Shown: positions 1 to 10,024, numbered from the stretch's first letter. The stretch is DNA of 60,616 nucleotides from Desulforadius tongensis (GCF_016907915.1 NZ_JAFBCW010000016.1:1-60616); one strand, 5' to 3'. Made by a program: numbers and translations. The notes: generated by a model from the sequence alone, not told the origin.

Positions 1-86
1 CGTTCCCATACCGAACACGGAAGTTAAGCTCTGCAGGGCCGATGGTACTTGGGGGTTGACCCCTGGGAGAGTAGGTCGCTGCCAGA
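1..86 (+). rRNA. rrf: 5S rRNA, 3' part
   Basis: The first ~86 bases match the 3' two thirds of a bacterial 5S rRNA (CCGAACACGGAAGTTAAG near the start and GGGAGAGTAGGTCGCTGCCAG at the end, each a typical 5S segment). The 5' part lies outside the window, so an rRNA operon runs in from the left. The exact 3' end is uncertain by a few bases. Confidence 0.93.
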
Positions 87-98
87 ATTAATTTTTAT

Positions 99-126
99 AA
101 CCCGAGGAAATACCTCGGGTTTTTGT
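99..126 (+). terminator. Terminator of the rRNA operon
   Basis: The inverted repeat ACCCGAGG / CCTCGGGT has a 5-nt loop and is followed by a T run, a standard intrinsic terminator 13 bases after the 5S end. Confidence 0.85.
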
Positions 127-162
127 TATAATAAAATTAGTAATACTTACCGGGTGATTTAT

Positions 163-822
163 ATGGTCTTAAAAGGTATTTTAAAAAAGTTAATTTTTTT
201 AGTTATAATTAGTATAATATTGGTTTTAATTATTGATTGGCATGTAAAAAAGATTGGTGGGAATAATATAATCTCACATGATGATGATTATAAAGCCCAG
301 GCAGCTATTGTTTTAGGAGCATATGTATCACCCGAAGGAATACTGTGTGATATGTTAAAAGACCGTGTTCAAACTGCGGTGGAATTGTATAAGAGCGGTA
401 AAGTTGAAAAAATATTAATGACCGGTGACCATAGTAAAACTTCATATGATGAAGTAAATCATATGCGTAAATATGCGGAACAATTAGGAGTTCCTACGAA
501 GGATATTTTTATGGACCACGCCGGTTTAAGTACTTATGACAGTATGTATAGAGCCAGGGATATATTTTGTGTTAAATCTGCTGTTGTAGTTACGCAAAAA
601 TTTCATCTTCCAAGGGCTGTATATATTGCCAATTCTATGGGAATAAATGCCAAAGGGGTTATTGCAGATAAGCATATTTATCGGGGAGCCGATTATTATG
701 AAATAAGAGAAATATTGGCTAGAAATAAAGATTTTATAAATGTAACGTTATTAAAGCCAAAACCTAAATTTTTAGGACCAACTTTATCTATTACCGGTGA
801 TGGTAGAATTACCCACGATTAA
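163..822 (+). CDS. DUF218/SanA-YdcF-like membrane-anchored protein
   Basis: This 219-residue protein has one N-terminal membrane anchor (about residues 8-24) and an extracytoplasmic DUF218-type domain. Family hallmarks seen are AAIVLGA near the domain start, ILMTGD in the middle, and VTQKFHLPRA followed by a predicted helix. The SanA/YdcF family is linked to envelope integrity in other bacteria; the substrate is unknown. I chose ATG 163 because GGGTGAT lies 5 bases upstream and the anchor starts directly; the open frame reaches back into the 5S gene, which cannot be coding. The gene is AT-rich compared with its neighbours and stands alone between the rRNA operon and pdxS. Confidence 0.8.
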   Translation: MVLKGILKKLIFLVIISIILVLIIDWHVKKIGGNNIISHDDDYKAQAAIVLGAYVSPEGILCDMLKDRVQTAVELYKSGKVEKILMTGDHSKTSYDEVNHMRKYAEQLGVPTKDIFMDHAGLSTYDSMYRARDIFCVKSAVVVTQKFHLPRAVYIANSMGINAKGVIADKHIYRGADYYEIREILARNKDFINVTLLKPKPKFLGPTLSITGDGRITHD

Positions 823-894
823 GTTTATTTACCGAATAAAAATTTACATTAATAAAAACTATTACGAAGTTGAAAATGGTAATTTTATCAAGCC

Positions 895-923
895 TTGTTT
901 ATTAATCTAAATTATTGTAAAAT
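895..923 (+). promoter_or_regulatory. Sigma-A type promoter of pdxST
   Basis: TTGTTT (895-900), a 17-base spacer and TAAAAT (918-923) lie 37 bases ahead of the pdxS start. Confidence 0.55.
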
Positions 924-959
924 GATTAAGTTAATAAGTAGTAGAAATGGAGGTAGAAT

Positions 960-1847
960 TTGTTGACTGAAAAGGGGACTTGGACGGTCAAAAAAGGTTT
1001 GGCCGAGATGCTTAAAGGCGGAGTAATTATGGATGTAACTACTCCGGAACAGGCTAAAATAGCCGAAGAAGCCGGCGCTTGTGCTGTTATGGCTTTGGAG
1101 AGGGTACCTGCTGATATTAGAGCTGCCGGCGGTGTGGCCAGAATGGCAGATCCCACCGTTATCCAAAGAATTATGGATGCCGTAACAATACCGGTTATGG
1201 CTAAAGCACGGATTGGTCATTTTGTAGAAGCTCAGATTTTGGAATCTTTGGGCGTTGATTACATAGATGAAAGTGAAGTTTTAACTCCTGCTGATGAAGA
1301 ATTTCATATTGACAAGCATGAGTTTAAGGTTCCCTTTGTATGTGGAGCCAGGAATCTTGGTGAAGCGCTGCGCAGAATTGGCGAAGGTGCAGCAATGATT
1401 CGTACTAAAGGGGAACCCGGTACCGGTAACGTTGTTGAAGCAGTGCGTCATATGCGAAAAGTGATGGGTGAAATTCGCTACCTGCAGAACCTGCCCAAAG
1501 AAGAATTAATGACAGCGGCTAAGGAAATGGGGGCCCCCTATGACTTGGTAGTTAAAGTTGCCGAGCTGGGTCGTTTACCTGTTGTTAATTTTGCTGCCGG
1601 TGGTATTGCTACCCCTGCAGATGCTGCGTTGATGATGCAGCTGGGCTGTGACGGTATTTTTGTGGGTTCCGGAATCTTCAAATCTAAGGATCCTGTGGCC
1701 AGGGCTAAGGCAATTGTTGCTGCCACCACCCATTACAACGACCCGAAAATTTTAGCTGAAATATCCAGAGATATTGGGGAAGCTATGCCGGGTATTGAAA
1801 TACAAACCATTGCTCCGGAACAGCGCATGCAGGATCGTGGTTGGTAA
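960..1847 (+). CDS. pdxS: Pyridoxal 5'-phosphate synthase, lyase subunit PdxS
   Basis: PdxS is the synthase subunit of the DXP-independent vitamin B6 pathway. It makes PLP from ribose 5-phosphate, glyceraldehyde 3-phosphate and ammonia channelled from PdxT, as a 12+12 complex in the cytoplasm. The 295-residue length is typical. Visible hallmarks are VIMDVT (Asp25), the VMAKARIGH segment with the Schiff-base lysine (about K82), and the phosphate-binding [11 protein letters not shown] and VGSGIF loops. Start is TTG 960 after GGAGGTAG; a second TTG at 963 cannot be excluded. pdxT follows 12 bases downstream in one operon. Confidence 0.97.
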   Translation: MLTEKGTWTVKKGLAEMLKGGVIMDVTTPEQAKIAEEAGACAVMALERVPADIRAAGGVARMADPTVIQRIMDAVTIPVMAKARIGHFVEAQILESLGVDYIDESEVLTPADEEFHIDKHEFKVPFVCGARNLGEALRRIGEGAAMIRTKGEPGTGNVVEAVRHMRKVMGEIRYLQNLPKEELMTAAKEMGAPYDLVVKVAELGRLPVVNFAAGGIATPADAALMMQLGCDGIFVGSGIFKSKDPVARAKAIVAATTHYNDPKILAEISRDIGEAMPGIEIQTIAPEQRMQDRGW

Positions 1848-1859
1848 GAAGGGATATAG

Positions 1860-2429
1860 ATGATTATAGGTGTTTTAGCGTTACAAGGTGCCTTTTTAGA
1901 ACATGAAAAAGCCCTGCGGGTTTGTGGAGTAAATACACGTCAAATTCGTTTACCTGAACAGCTAAACGGTTTGGATGGGTTGGTAATACCGGGTGGTGAA
2001 AGCACCACCATGGGAAAACTTTTAACTGCCTATGAACTGCTGGAGCCTATTAAACAGCTGGCAGAACAGGGCTTACCGGTATTCGGAACTTGTGCGGGAT
2101 TAATTATGATGGCTAAAGATATTGTGAAATCTAATCAGCTGTCTTTGGGTTTAATGGATATAGCGGTGGAACGGAATGCCTTTGGGCGCCAGGTGGATAG
2201 TTTTGAAGCTGATTTAGCCATTCCCGCCCTTGGTGATAAGCCTTATCGTGCTGTTTTTATAAGAGCTCCGTACATTGCTTCGGCAGGTTCAGGGGTGGAA
2301 GTTATGGCTAAATACGAGGAAAAAATAGTTTTAGCCAGGCAGAAGAATTTTTTAGCGGCTGCTTTTCACCCGGAATTAACTGCTGATTTGCGCCTGCATC
2401 AATATTTTTTAAATATGATTAAAAAGTAG
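1860..2429 (+). CDS. pdxT: Pyridoxal 5'-phosphate synthase, glutaminase subunit PdxT
   Basis: PdxT is a class I glutamine amidotransferase that hydrolyses glutamine and passes ammonia to PdxS. At 189 residues it has the normal family length. The catalytic triad is visible as Cys78 in GTCAG and His170/Glu172 in FHPEL, and PGGEST is the usual oxyanion-side loop. It is co-transcribed with pdxS, and an intrinsic terminator follows. Confidence 0.97.
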   Translation: MIIGVLALQGAFLEHEKALRVCGVNTRQIRLPEQLNGLDGLVIPGGESTTMGKLLTAYELLEPIKQLAEQGLPVFGTCAGLIMMAKDIVKSNQLSLGLMDIAVERNAFGRQVDSFEADLAIPALGDKPYRAVFIRAPYIASAGSGVEVMAKYEEKIVLARQKNFLAAAFHPELTADLRLHQYFLNMIKK

Positions 2430-2443
2430 ATTATAAATTTGCT

Positions 2444-2475
2444 AAAGGTCGCAGTTTATGCTGCGGCCTTTTATA
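2444..2475 (+). terminator. Terminator after pdxT
   Basis: AAGGTCGCAG and CTGCGGCCTT form a stem with one G-T pair, followed by TTTAT. Confidence 0.7.
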
Positions 2476-2647
2476 GTGAAAAAATATTGAATATTGGCCG
2501 GGTTTGGCAAATGATTTTTTAAATCAGCTGGTCGGGGTAAAGCTGAAAAAGTATAGAAAAACGATGAAAAAGTTAATTCGCAATTTAATAAATACAAATA
2601 AAAGACGATTACCCTAAAAAATTAAAAAAATTTTAACAAAAAATGTC

Positions 2648-2676
2648 TTGAAAATTGGAGCCGGTTATAGTACAAT
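2648..2676 (+). promoter_or_regulatory. Promoter of the serine T-box operon
   Basis: TTGAAA (2648-2653) and TACAAT (2671-2676) are separated by exactly 17 bases, just ahead of the T-box leader. Confidence 0.75.
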
Positions 2677-2683
2677 TCAAATC

Positions 2684-2960
2684 ACATTTTAAATAAGCAA
2701 AACCCGATGACGGGGTCAAGTAATAGTGATCCTTTTTCAGAGAGCCGGTGGCTGCTGTGAACCGGTAAAGGTAGCTGTGAAATCCGCCCCCAAGGGAACC
2801 TGCCGAAAGAGAAATCGATTAAGCAGGTTCGGGCACGGGCCCGTTATAAACAATGAGAGGGCTGAGGGTATCTTTTCCTTGGTCAACTTGGGTGGCAACG
2901 CGGGAGCAAAATCTCTCGTCCCTGATTTAAAGTCAGGGGCGGGGGATTTTTTATTTTGTA
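2684..2960 (+). promoter_or_regulatory. T-box leader, probably tRNA-Ser responsive
   Basis: The leader has the T-box layout: AGAGAG near its start, a long stem I, the antiterminator motif GGGTGGCAACGCGG (2890-2903) and a terminator whose arms are GTCCCTGA and TCAGGGGC followed by a T-rich run. The T-box motif carries CAACG where the consensus has NACCG. A UCC triplet at 2783-2785 sits after a GAAA segment where the specifier loop is expected, which would read serine. The genes downstream (aminotransferase and serA) fit serine control. The specifier is read by eye and is the least certain part. Confidence 0.85.
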
Positions 2961-3087
2961 TACACTTAAAGAGGATGTTCGAAAAGCCCGCGCGAGATCC
3001 ACTTCAAACACTTACTTAAATAAATTTTTGTTTTCTGGCCAGAAACAAAAAAATAAACCAACTATTTGTGTATGGAGGAGATAAATT

Positions 3088-4239
3088 ATGAAAGATAAGC
3101 TTTATTTGATGATTCCGGGACCGACACCGGTTCCGCCCGCAGTGGTTAATGCCATGTCCAGGCCGATTATTGGGCACCGCAGTGCCGAGTTTGCTGCTTT
3201 AATTGGCCGTGTTACCGATAAATTAAAAAAGGTTTTTCAAACAGAAAATGAAGTGTTTGTATTAGCATGTTCCGGGACCGGTGGACTGGAAGCGGCGGTG
3301 GCCAATGTGGTCAGCCCGGGAGATAAAGTGATAACCCTTAACACCGGTAAATTTGGAGAGCGCTTTGGAGAATTGGCCCGTAAGTACGGTGCCGATGTAG
3401 ATGAAATAAAATTTGGATGGGGCTGTGACGTAGATATTAGGGTAGTGGAAGAAAAATTAAAGGCAGACCCGGACATTAAAGCGGTATTTGCCACTCATAA
3501 CGAAACTTCAACCGGTGTGGTTAATGATATTGAAGGGTTGGGCAGGTTAACTGCCCAGCACCAGGCCGTTTTAGTGGTTGATGCAGTAAGCAGTATGGGG
3601 GGCATGGATATCCGCACCGATGAGTGGAAGGTGGATATAATGGTCAGCGGCTCCCAGAAAGCCATGATGCTGCCCCCGGGATTGGCCTTTGTAAGTGTCA
3701 GCCCTAAAGCATGGAATGTAATTGAACAAAATAAAGCACCAAAATATTATTTTGATTTAATTAAAGCCAGAAAGTCACTGGGTAAAAACAATACCCCTTA
3801 CACCTCGGCGGTATCTTTGTATTATGGCTTGGAAGCAGCATTGGATATGATGCTGGAAGAAGGATTGGAAAATGTGTTTAAGAGGCACAAGCTGCTGGCT
3901 AAGGCCACCAGGGCGGCGGTGATGGCACTGGGATTGGAACTGCTGCCTGCTTTGGAATATGCCTCAGATACCGTTACCGCAGTACAATGCCCAATGACAG
4001 TTGATGTTAATAATTTGCGTAAAACACTGTTGGATAAATATCGCGTTATGGTGGCCGGTGGCCAGGGAGAATTAAAGGGTAAAATTTTCCGCATTGCCCA
4101 CATGGGATATACTGCCAAAGCTGACGTGTTACTAACCATCGCTGCTTTGGAAATGGCGTTAAATGAATGCGGGTATAAAGCAGAATTGGGTGCCGGGGTA
4201 CGTGAAGCACAGTTAGTATTTTTAGGGGAGGATAACTAA
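3088..4239 (+). CDS. Class V aminotransferase (phosphoserine or Ser/Ala-glyoxylate type)
   Basis: This is a PLP enzyme of aminotransferase class V, 383 residues. The PLP lysine is K191 in SGSQKAMM, the cofactor aspartate is D165 in VVDAVSS, and the N-terminal IPGPTPVPP is typical of the SGAT/SerC-like branch. In the pathway shown by context it would transaminate 3-phosphohydroxypyruvate made by SerA to phosphoserine. Proteins of this branch are also annotated as alanine/serine-glyoxylate aminotransferase. A GGAGGAG ribosome binding site precedes ATG 3088. The stop overlaps the serA start by one base (TAATG), so the two are translationally coupled under one serine T-box. Confidence 0.9.
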   Translation: MKDKLYLMIPGPTPVPPAVVNAMSRPIIGHRSAEFAALIGRVTDKLKKVFQTENEVFVLACSGTGGLEAAVANVVSPGDKVITLNTGKFGERFGELARKYGADVDEIKFGWGCDVDIRVVEEKLKADPDIKAVFATHNETSTGVVNDIEGLGRLTAQHQAVLVVDAVSSMGGMDIRTDEWKVDIMVSGSQKAMMLPPGLAFVSVSPKAWNVIEQNKAPKYYFDLIKARKSLGKNNTPYTSAVSLYYGLEAALDMMLEEGLENVFKRHKLLAKATRAAVMALGLELLPALEYASDTVTAVQCPMTVDVNNLRKTLLDKYRVMVAGGQGELKGKIFRIAHMGYTAKADVLLTIAALEMALNECGYKAELGAGVREAQLVFLGEDN

Positions 4240-5822
4240 TGATGAAGGTACTGGTGTTAGATGGTGTTTCGGAAAAGGGTTTAGCCCCTTTATATCAGAT
4301 TCCAGATATAAGGGTGGATATAGAAAACAAAATGCCCGGGGAAGAATTAATAAAAATAATTGGTGATTACGATGCCATGATTGTACGCAGCGCCACCAAG
4401 GTAACTGCGCAGCTGCTGGAACATGCCGCTAAGTTGAAAATAATTGGCCGGGCCGGGGTTGGTGTTGACAATATTGACTTAAAGGCAGCCACCAATAAGG
4501 GGATTATCGTTGTAAATGCCCCCGACGGCAACACCATAGCAGCAGCAGAACACACGATGGCCATGATGCTGGCATTGTCCCGCAAGATACCGGCGGCGGC
4601 AGCAAAACTAAAGGAAGGGGTTTGGAATAAAAAAGCGTTCTTGGGTGTTGAACTGCGCAATAAAGTGTTGGGCATCATTGGATTGGGGCGGATCGGTTCA
4701 GCGGTGGCCAAAAGAGCCATGGCCATGGAAATGGGTATTTTAGCCTACGACCCCTATATTTCCGCTGAAAATGCAGCTAACCTGGGAGTGGAAATAGTAA
4801 CGCTGGATCAGTTATTAAGAGAAGCTGATTTTATCACCGTGCATATGCCGCTAACTAAAGAAACCCGGCATATGATTGATGCAGAGGCGCTGGAAAAAGT
4901 TAAAGATGGGGTGCGGATAATAAACTGCGCCCGGGGCGGCATCATAGATGAAGAAGCACTTTACGAAGCTTTAAAATCGGGTAAAGTGGCCGGTGCAGCA
5001 CTGGATGTTTTTGAGAAAGAGCCCAATACCGACAGCCCGCTGTACCAGCTGGAAAACTTCATAGCCACACCGCACTTGGGCGCTTCCACCGTGGAGGCAC
5101 AAATAAATGTGGCGGTGGATGTAGCTAAAGAAATTGCCGACTATCTACAGGGCAGTATGGTTAAAAATGCAGTGAATATTCCATCGTTAAGCCCGAAACT
5201 GCTGGCCAAGGTTCGTCCTTTCCTGGAGCTGGCAGAGAAGTTAGGTAATTTCCAGGCCCAGATATTGGATGGCCGCATTAATCGTATTGAGGTAACTTAT
5301 GGTGGAGAATTAACCAAGCATGAAGTGACACCGATTACCACCATGCTGCTGAAAGGAATTTTAGACCCCATTCTGCAGGAAACGGTTAATTTTGTTAACG
5401 CTTCGGTGGTGGCCAGAAACCGGGGAATTGAAGTAGTACAAACCACCCGGGATAAGGTTCAGGATTACAATAACATTATTACCGTTAAAGTAGTTACCGA
5501 TCGGGGTGAACGTACTTTAAGCGGTACCCTGTTCTTAGGCAATGATCCACGGATTGTAAATATTGACGGTTTCCGCATCGATGCAAAGCCGGAAGGGCAC
5601 ATGTTAATTGTTCCCCACCATGACAAGCCCGGTATAATTGGTAAAGTTGGTACCGTGCTGGGAGAACACAAAATTAACATTGGCGGAATGCAGGTGGGCC
5701 GCCAGCAGCAGGGCGGAATTGCAGTAATGGTATTGGCTGTGGATACTGCCACCTGCGATGATACCTTGAAGGAAATAGCCTCGGTGGACGGGGTGCTGGA
5801 TGTGAAACTGGTTAGTTTATAA
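4239..5822 (+). CDS. serA: D-3-phosphoglycerate dehydrogenase SerA
   Basis: SerA oxidises 3-phosphoglycerate with NAD+, the first step of serine synthesis. The 527-residue form has the catalytic and Rossmann domains (GLGRIG at 148-153, the NCARGG arginine, the TPHLGAST histidine), an allosteric substrate-binding domain after about residue 320, and a C-terminal ACT domain (from about 455) that usually senses serine. The start is ATG 4239 or 4242; the first shares one base with the preceding stop. The ASB-ACT architecture and the T-box suggest control at both enzyme and transcript level. Confidence 0.97.
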   Translation: MMKVLVLDGVSEKGLAPLYQIPDIRVDIENKMPGEELIKIIGDYDAMIVRSATKVTAQLLEHAAKLKIIGRAGVGVDNIDLKAATNKGIIVVNAPDGNTIAAAEHTMAMMLALSRKIPAAAAKLKEGVWNKKAFLGVELRNKVLGIIGLGRIGSAVAKRAMAMEMGILAYDPYISAENAANLGVEIVTLDQLLREADFITVHMPLTKETRHMIDAEALEKVKDGVRIINCARGGIIDEEALYEALKSGKVAGAALDVFEKEPNTDSPLYQLENFIATPHLGASTVEAQINVAVDVAKEIADYLQGSMVKNAVNIPSLSPKLLAKVRPFLELAEKLGNFQAQILDGRINRIEVTYGGELTKHEVTPITTMLLKGILDPILQETVNFVNASVVARNRGIEVVQTTRDKVQDYNNIITVKVVTDRGERTLSGTLFLGNDPRIVNIDGFRIDAKPEGHMLIVPHHDKPGIIGKVGTVLGEHKINIGGMQVGRQQQGGIAVMVLAVDTATCDDTLKEIASVDGVLDVKLVSL

Positions 5823-5872
5823 AGGAAGCTGATAACTGGAAAATTAAGCTGGTTTTCAGCAGTGAAGAAGGG

Positions 5873-5898
5873 AAGTTTGGGCTGTAAGGCCCAAACTT
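5873..5898 (+). repeat. 10-bp perfect inverted repeat after serA
   Basis: AAGTTTGGGC and GCCCAAACTT flank a 6-nt loop. No T run follows, so it is at best an atypical terminator. Just downstream (5914-5940) a CCCCTGCC...CATGGGG segment resembles ends of IS200/IS605-type elements, but nothing else of such an element is present. The rest of 5823-5950 shows nothing recognisable. Confidence 0.5.
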
Positions 5899-5956
5899 AC
5901 CAAACTGCACCGTAAAGCCCCTGCCTTTAGCCATGGGGAATTGTCAAGACCAAGAT

Positions 5957-5985
5957 TTTACAACACCGGGCTGCTATAGTATAAT
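5957..5985 (+). promoter_or_regulatory. Promoter of serS
   Basis: TTTACA (5957-5962), a 17-base spacer and TATAAT (5980-5985) lie 50 bases ahead of serS, so serS has its own promoter and no T-box. Confidence 0.75.
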
Positions 5986-5990
5986 ACTAA

Positions 5991-7322
<1,332 letters not shown>

Positions 7323-7330
7323 AAACTAAA

Positions 7331-7359
7331 TTGACAACATATAATATATATGTTATATT
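7331..7359 (+). promoter_or_regulatory. Promoter of the tRNA-Ser pair
   Basis: TTGACA (7331-7336), 17 bases and TATATT (7354-7359) lead into a ~40-nt hairpin (7360-7400, arms GTACTTGCGTTGAGGC and CGCCTCAGCGCAGGAGTAC) and then the tRNA genes. Confidence 0.7.
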
Positions 7360-7438
7360 AGTACTTGCGTTGAGGCATAGCGCCTCAGCGCAGGAGTACT
7401 AAAGAAGTTAATGGTGGGAGGGGTACCTCCTTAGATAT

Positions 7439-7528
7439 GGAGGGGTGTCCGAGCGGTTTAAGGAGGCGGTCTTGAAAACCGTTGAACCTTCACGGGTTCC
7501 GTGGGTTCGAATCCCACCCCCTCCGCCA
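7439..7528 (+). tRNA. tRNA-Ser(UGA)
   Basis: A full class II tRNA with acceptor GGAGGGG/CCCCTCC, long variable arm, GGTTCGAATCC T arm and encoded CCA. The anticodon loop CTTGAAA gives TGA. Confidence 0.97.
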
Positions 7529-7535
7529 CGGACGC

Positions 7536-7630
7536 GGAGAGCTGGCCGAGTTGGCTGAAGGCGCTCGCCTGCTAAGCGAGTATACGGGCGAAATCCCGTA
7601 TCGAGGGTTCGAATCCCTCGCTCTCCGCCA
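7536..7630 (+). tRNA. tRNA-Ser(GCU)
   Basis: A class II tRNA starting 7 bases after the previous one; acceptor GGAGAGC/GCTCTCC, long variable arm, encoded CCA, anticodon loop CTGCTAA (GCT). Confidence 0.97.
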
Positions 7631-7695
7631 TTTATTTTAGCTGCATGTGGCTGTGGTTTTTTAACGGCAGGCTGCTGCCGGCAGAAATTAACATC

Positions 7696-7724
7696 TTGAC
7701 AAATCCACTGCCATTTGCTATAAT
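7696..7724 (+). promoter_or_regulatory. Promoter of the tRNA-Arg pair
   Basis: Consensus TTGACA (7696-7701), 17 bases, TATAAT (7719-7724), 28 bases ahead of the tRNA. Confidence 0.85.
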
Positions 7725-7752
7725 AACTTTCGTCGCTGGCGAGAAGGTTCAT

Positions 7753-7829
<77 letters not shown>

Positions 7830-7837
7830 CTGGAAGT

Positions 7838-7877
7838 AAGTTGTTAGTTAAGCCCAGGGGGGTTGAACTAACAACTT
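7838..7877 (+). repeat. Perfect 12-bp hairpin between the two tRNA-Arg genes
   Basis: AAGTTGTTAGTT and AACTAACAACTT pair perfectly around a 16-nt loop, followed by ATTTG. It may be a processing stem or a weak terminator between the tRNAs. Confidence 0.6.
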
Positions 7878-7885
7878 ATTTGTAT

Positions 7886-7961
7886 GCCCCCGTAGCTCAG
7901 GGGATAGAGCAGCGGTTTCCTAAACCGTGTGTCGGAGGTTCGAATCCTCCCGGGGGCACCA
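7886..7961 (+). tRNA. tRNA-Arg(CCU)
   Basis: A complete cloverleaf with acceptor GCCCCCG/CGGGGGC, encoded CCA and anticodon loop TTCCTAA (CCT). Confidence 0.97.
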
Positions 7962-7989
7962 TATTTATTTATAGACAAAGGAGACAGCT

Positions 7990-8445
7990 GTGGTACACGC
8001 CGAGTACATGCGCCGTGCCTTAGAAGAAGCCCGCAGGGCTTATAAGCTGGGTGAAGTACCCATTGGCGCGGTGGTTGTATCTGACGGAGAAGTGATATCT
8101 GCCGGCCATGATTTGCGGGAGTTATTAAAGGATGCCGGTGCCCATGCGGAAATGCTGGTACTGCGGGAAGCGGCGCAAAAGTTGGGCGACTGGCGGTTAA
8201 ATAATGCCACGCTATACGTAACGGTTGAGCCCTGTGCCATGTGTGCCGGTGCCATTGTACAGTACAGGGTTGGCACTTTGGTATACGGTGCTCCAAATAA
8301 TAAGTCGGGGTCCATTGACAGTATACTGGATATAGTGAGGCAGCCGAGATTTAATCACCAGGTGGAAGTAATATCCGGTGTACTGGAAGATGAATGCAAA
8401 GAAATCATTCGCCTGTTTTTTAGAAAACTGCGTAAAGGTAAATAG
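7990..8445 (+). CDS. tadA: tRNA-specific adenosine deaminase TadA
   Basis: TadA converts A34 to inosine in tRNA-Arg(ACG). The 151-residue zinc deaminase shows HAE (His52, Glu54) and PCAMC (Cys82, Cys85). Start is GTG 7990, 7 bases after AAAGGAG; an in-frame ATG at 8008 would cut conserved N-terminal residues. It lies between tRNA-Arg and tRNA-Ser genes as in B. subtilis. Confidence 0.96.
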   Translation: MVHAEYMRRALEEARRAYKLGEVPIGAVVVSDGEVISAGHDLRELLKDAGAHAEMLVLREAAQKLGDWRLNNATLYVTVEPCAMCAGAIVQYRVGTLVYGAPNNKSGSIDSILDIVRQPRFNHQVEVISGVLEDECKEIIRLFFRKLRKGK

Positions 8446-8452
8446 ATAGTGT

Positions 8453-8546
8453 GGAGAGATGGCCGAGTTGGTTGAAGGCGCTCGACTCGAAATCGAGTAG
8501 GCAGTGATAAGCTGTCTCCAGGGTTCGAATCCCTGTCTCTCCGCCA
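8453..8546 (+). tRNA. tRNA-Ser(CGA)
   Basis: A class II tRNA with acceptor GGAGAGA/TCTCTCC, long variable arm, encoded CCA and anticodon loop CTCGAAA. It starts 7 bases after the tadA stop and is probably read through from it. Confidence 0.97.
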
Positions 8547-8557
8547 GGCTAGATAAA

Positions 8558-8594
8558 TTAAGGGGTTTCGCCATTGAGTGCGGAACCCCTTTTA
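8558..8594 (+). terminator. Terminator after tRNA-Ser(CGA)
   Basis: AAGGGGTTTCGC and GCGGAACCCCTT pair around an 8-nt loop with T residues after it. Confidence 0.85.
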
Positions 8595-8763
8595 ATATTG
8601 AGATCAGGAGAGAATTTTAATGTTTGCCGTTTAAATTTCATTAATAGCGCAGATATTAAATAACGTAGAAATTAAATCAAGCGGGCTGCATTTAAGTTAT
8701 TCTGTATTTACCGGTCAATATAGCGGATTAAAAATAATTCAGCTTCACAGAGGATGGGAACTA

Positions 8764-9729
8764 ATGTGGAAGATTATTTCAGTTCTGCAAAAAAATTTAA
8801 CCTGGAGTATCCCCTTGTTCATGCTGCTTGGCATATTAAGCGGGTATTTTTATGATCCATCGATCCTTAAAGCTGCTATTATTCCCTTTACCTTTCTAAT
8901 GGTTTACCCCATGATGGTTAACCTCAAAATAGAAGAATTGTTTTCTGTGGGCAATATCAAACTAAATATAACTGCTCAGATTATAAATTTTATCATAATT
9001 CCATTTGTGGGATTCGGTATGGGAAAACTGTTTTTCCCTCAAAATCCCGTTTTTATATTAGGTTTTTTAATTACTTCGTTACTACCTACTTCGGGAATGA
9101 CCATTTCATGGACAGGATTTGCCAAAGGTGATGTTCCGGCGGCAATAAAATTGACGGTTATAGGATTAGTGTTGGGTTCAATACTTACACCTTTCTACCT
9201 GCAATTTCTAATGGGTACGGTTATAAAAATACCTTTGATGGACGTATTTAAGAATATTTTACTGGTTGTGTTTATACCCATGATAGCGGGATATGCTACT
9301 CAGCGCTTCATAATACAAAAGTACGGTAAAGAAAGATATCAGAAAGATTTTAAACCGAAATTTCCCATGCTGTCAACGGTAGGTGTTTTGGGAATAGTTT
9401 TTATTGCCATGGCTTTAAAATCAAAAACTATAATTTCTAATCCTGTACTCTTGTTATATATTTTCTTACCTTTATTTTTGTTCTATAGTTTTAATTTTAT
9501 ATTTAGTACGATTATTGCAAAGGCTTTATTTAAAAGAGGCGAGGCAATAGCCTTAGTTTACGGGACAGTGATGAGAAATTTATCAATTGCTTTGGCCATT
9601 GCAATGACTGCATTTGGTGAAAAAGGAGCAGATATTGCACTTATAATTGCGGTGGGTTATATTATTCAGGTGCAGGCAGCTGCCTGGTATGTCAAACTAA
9701 ATGATAAAATATTTGGCAGGGCTGCTTAA
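8764..9729 (+). CDS. ACR3/BASS-type permease (arsenite or bile acid:Na+ symporter family)
   Basis: This 321-residue integral membrane protein has about ten hydrophobic segments. Its pattern fits the BART superfamily: FLMVYPMMVNL early, LLPTSGMTISWTGFAKGD in the middle, and MRNLSIALAIAMTAFG near the end, close to the arsenical pump ACR3. The probable role is export of an oxyanion such as arsenite, but there is no arsR or arsC beside it, so the substrate is open. It is clearly distinct from the second ACR3 homologue at 50832-51899. AGAGGATGGG precedes ATG 8764. It stands alone between tRNA genes and interrupts the tadA-SRP RNA order seen in B. subtilis, so it may be a later arrival. Confidence 0.75.
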   Translation: MWKIISVLQKNLTWSIPLFMLLGILSGYFYDPSILKAAIIPFTFLMVYPMMVNLKIEELFSVGNIKLNITAQIINFIIIPFVGFGMGKLFFPQNPVFILGFLITSLLPTSGMTISWTGFAKGDVPAAIKLTVIGLVLGSILTPFYLQFLMGTVIKIPLMDVFKNILLVVFIPMIAGYATQRFIIQKYGKERYQKDFKPKFPMLSTVGVLGIVFIAMALKSKTIISNPVLLLYIFLPLFLFYSFNFIFSTIIAKALFKRGEAIALVYGTVMRNLSIALAIAMTAFGEKGADIALIIAVGYIIQVQAAAWYVKLNDKIFGRAA

Positions 9730-9889
9730 ATCAAACTTACCATCTTCAATAGCGCCAAAAGATTTGCTGAAAATACAGATATACCCGGAAAAAATGTCTT
9801 AAGACGATAACAATGATAGTTAACCTTAAAAAATAAATATTTGTTACGATTATTCCCGTCAATAAAAAATAAAAACTAGGATTTGCCTG

Positions 9890-9918
9890 TTGTTATAATA
9901 AATTAAATATGCTATAAT
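9890..9918 (+). promoter_or_regulatory. Promoter of tRNA-Ser(GGA)
   Basis: TTGTTA (9890-9895), 17 bases, TATAAT (9913-9918). Confidence 0.65.
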
Positions 9919-9934
9919 AACAACCGTGATTTGT

Positions 9935-10024
9935 GGAGAGATGGCCGAGTGGATGAAGGCGCACGCCTGGAGAGCGTGTGGACGGGCAACCGTCTCCAGG
10001 GTTCGAATCCCTGTCTCTCCGCCA
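9935..10024 (+). tRNA. tRNA-Ser(GGA)
   Basis: A class II tRNA with acceptor GGAGAGA/TCTCTCC, encoded CCA and anticodon loop CTGGAGA. GGA decodes UCC, the triplet proposed as specifier of the T-box at 2684. Confidence 0.97.

Noticed and set aside
2726-3019. 97-codon ORF upstream of the aminotransferase
   Set aside because: It covers the T-box leader and terminator; the RNA explanation is far stronger.
5900-5945. Remnant of an IS200/IS605 element
   Set aside because: Only a short CCCCTGCC...CATGGGG likeness exists, with no transposase or second end; not enough to call.
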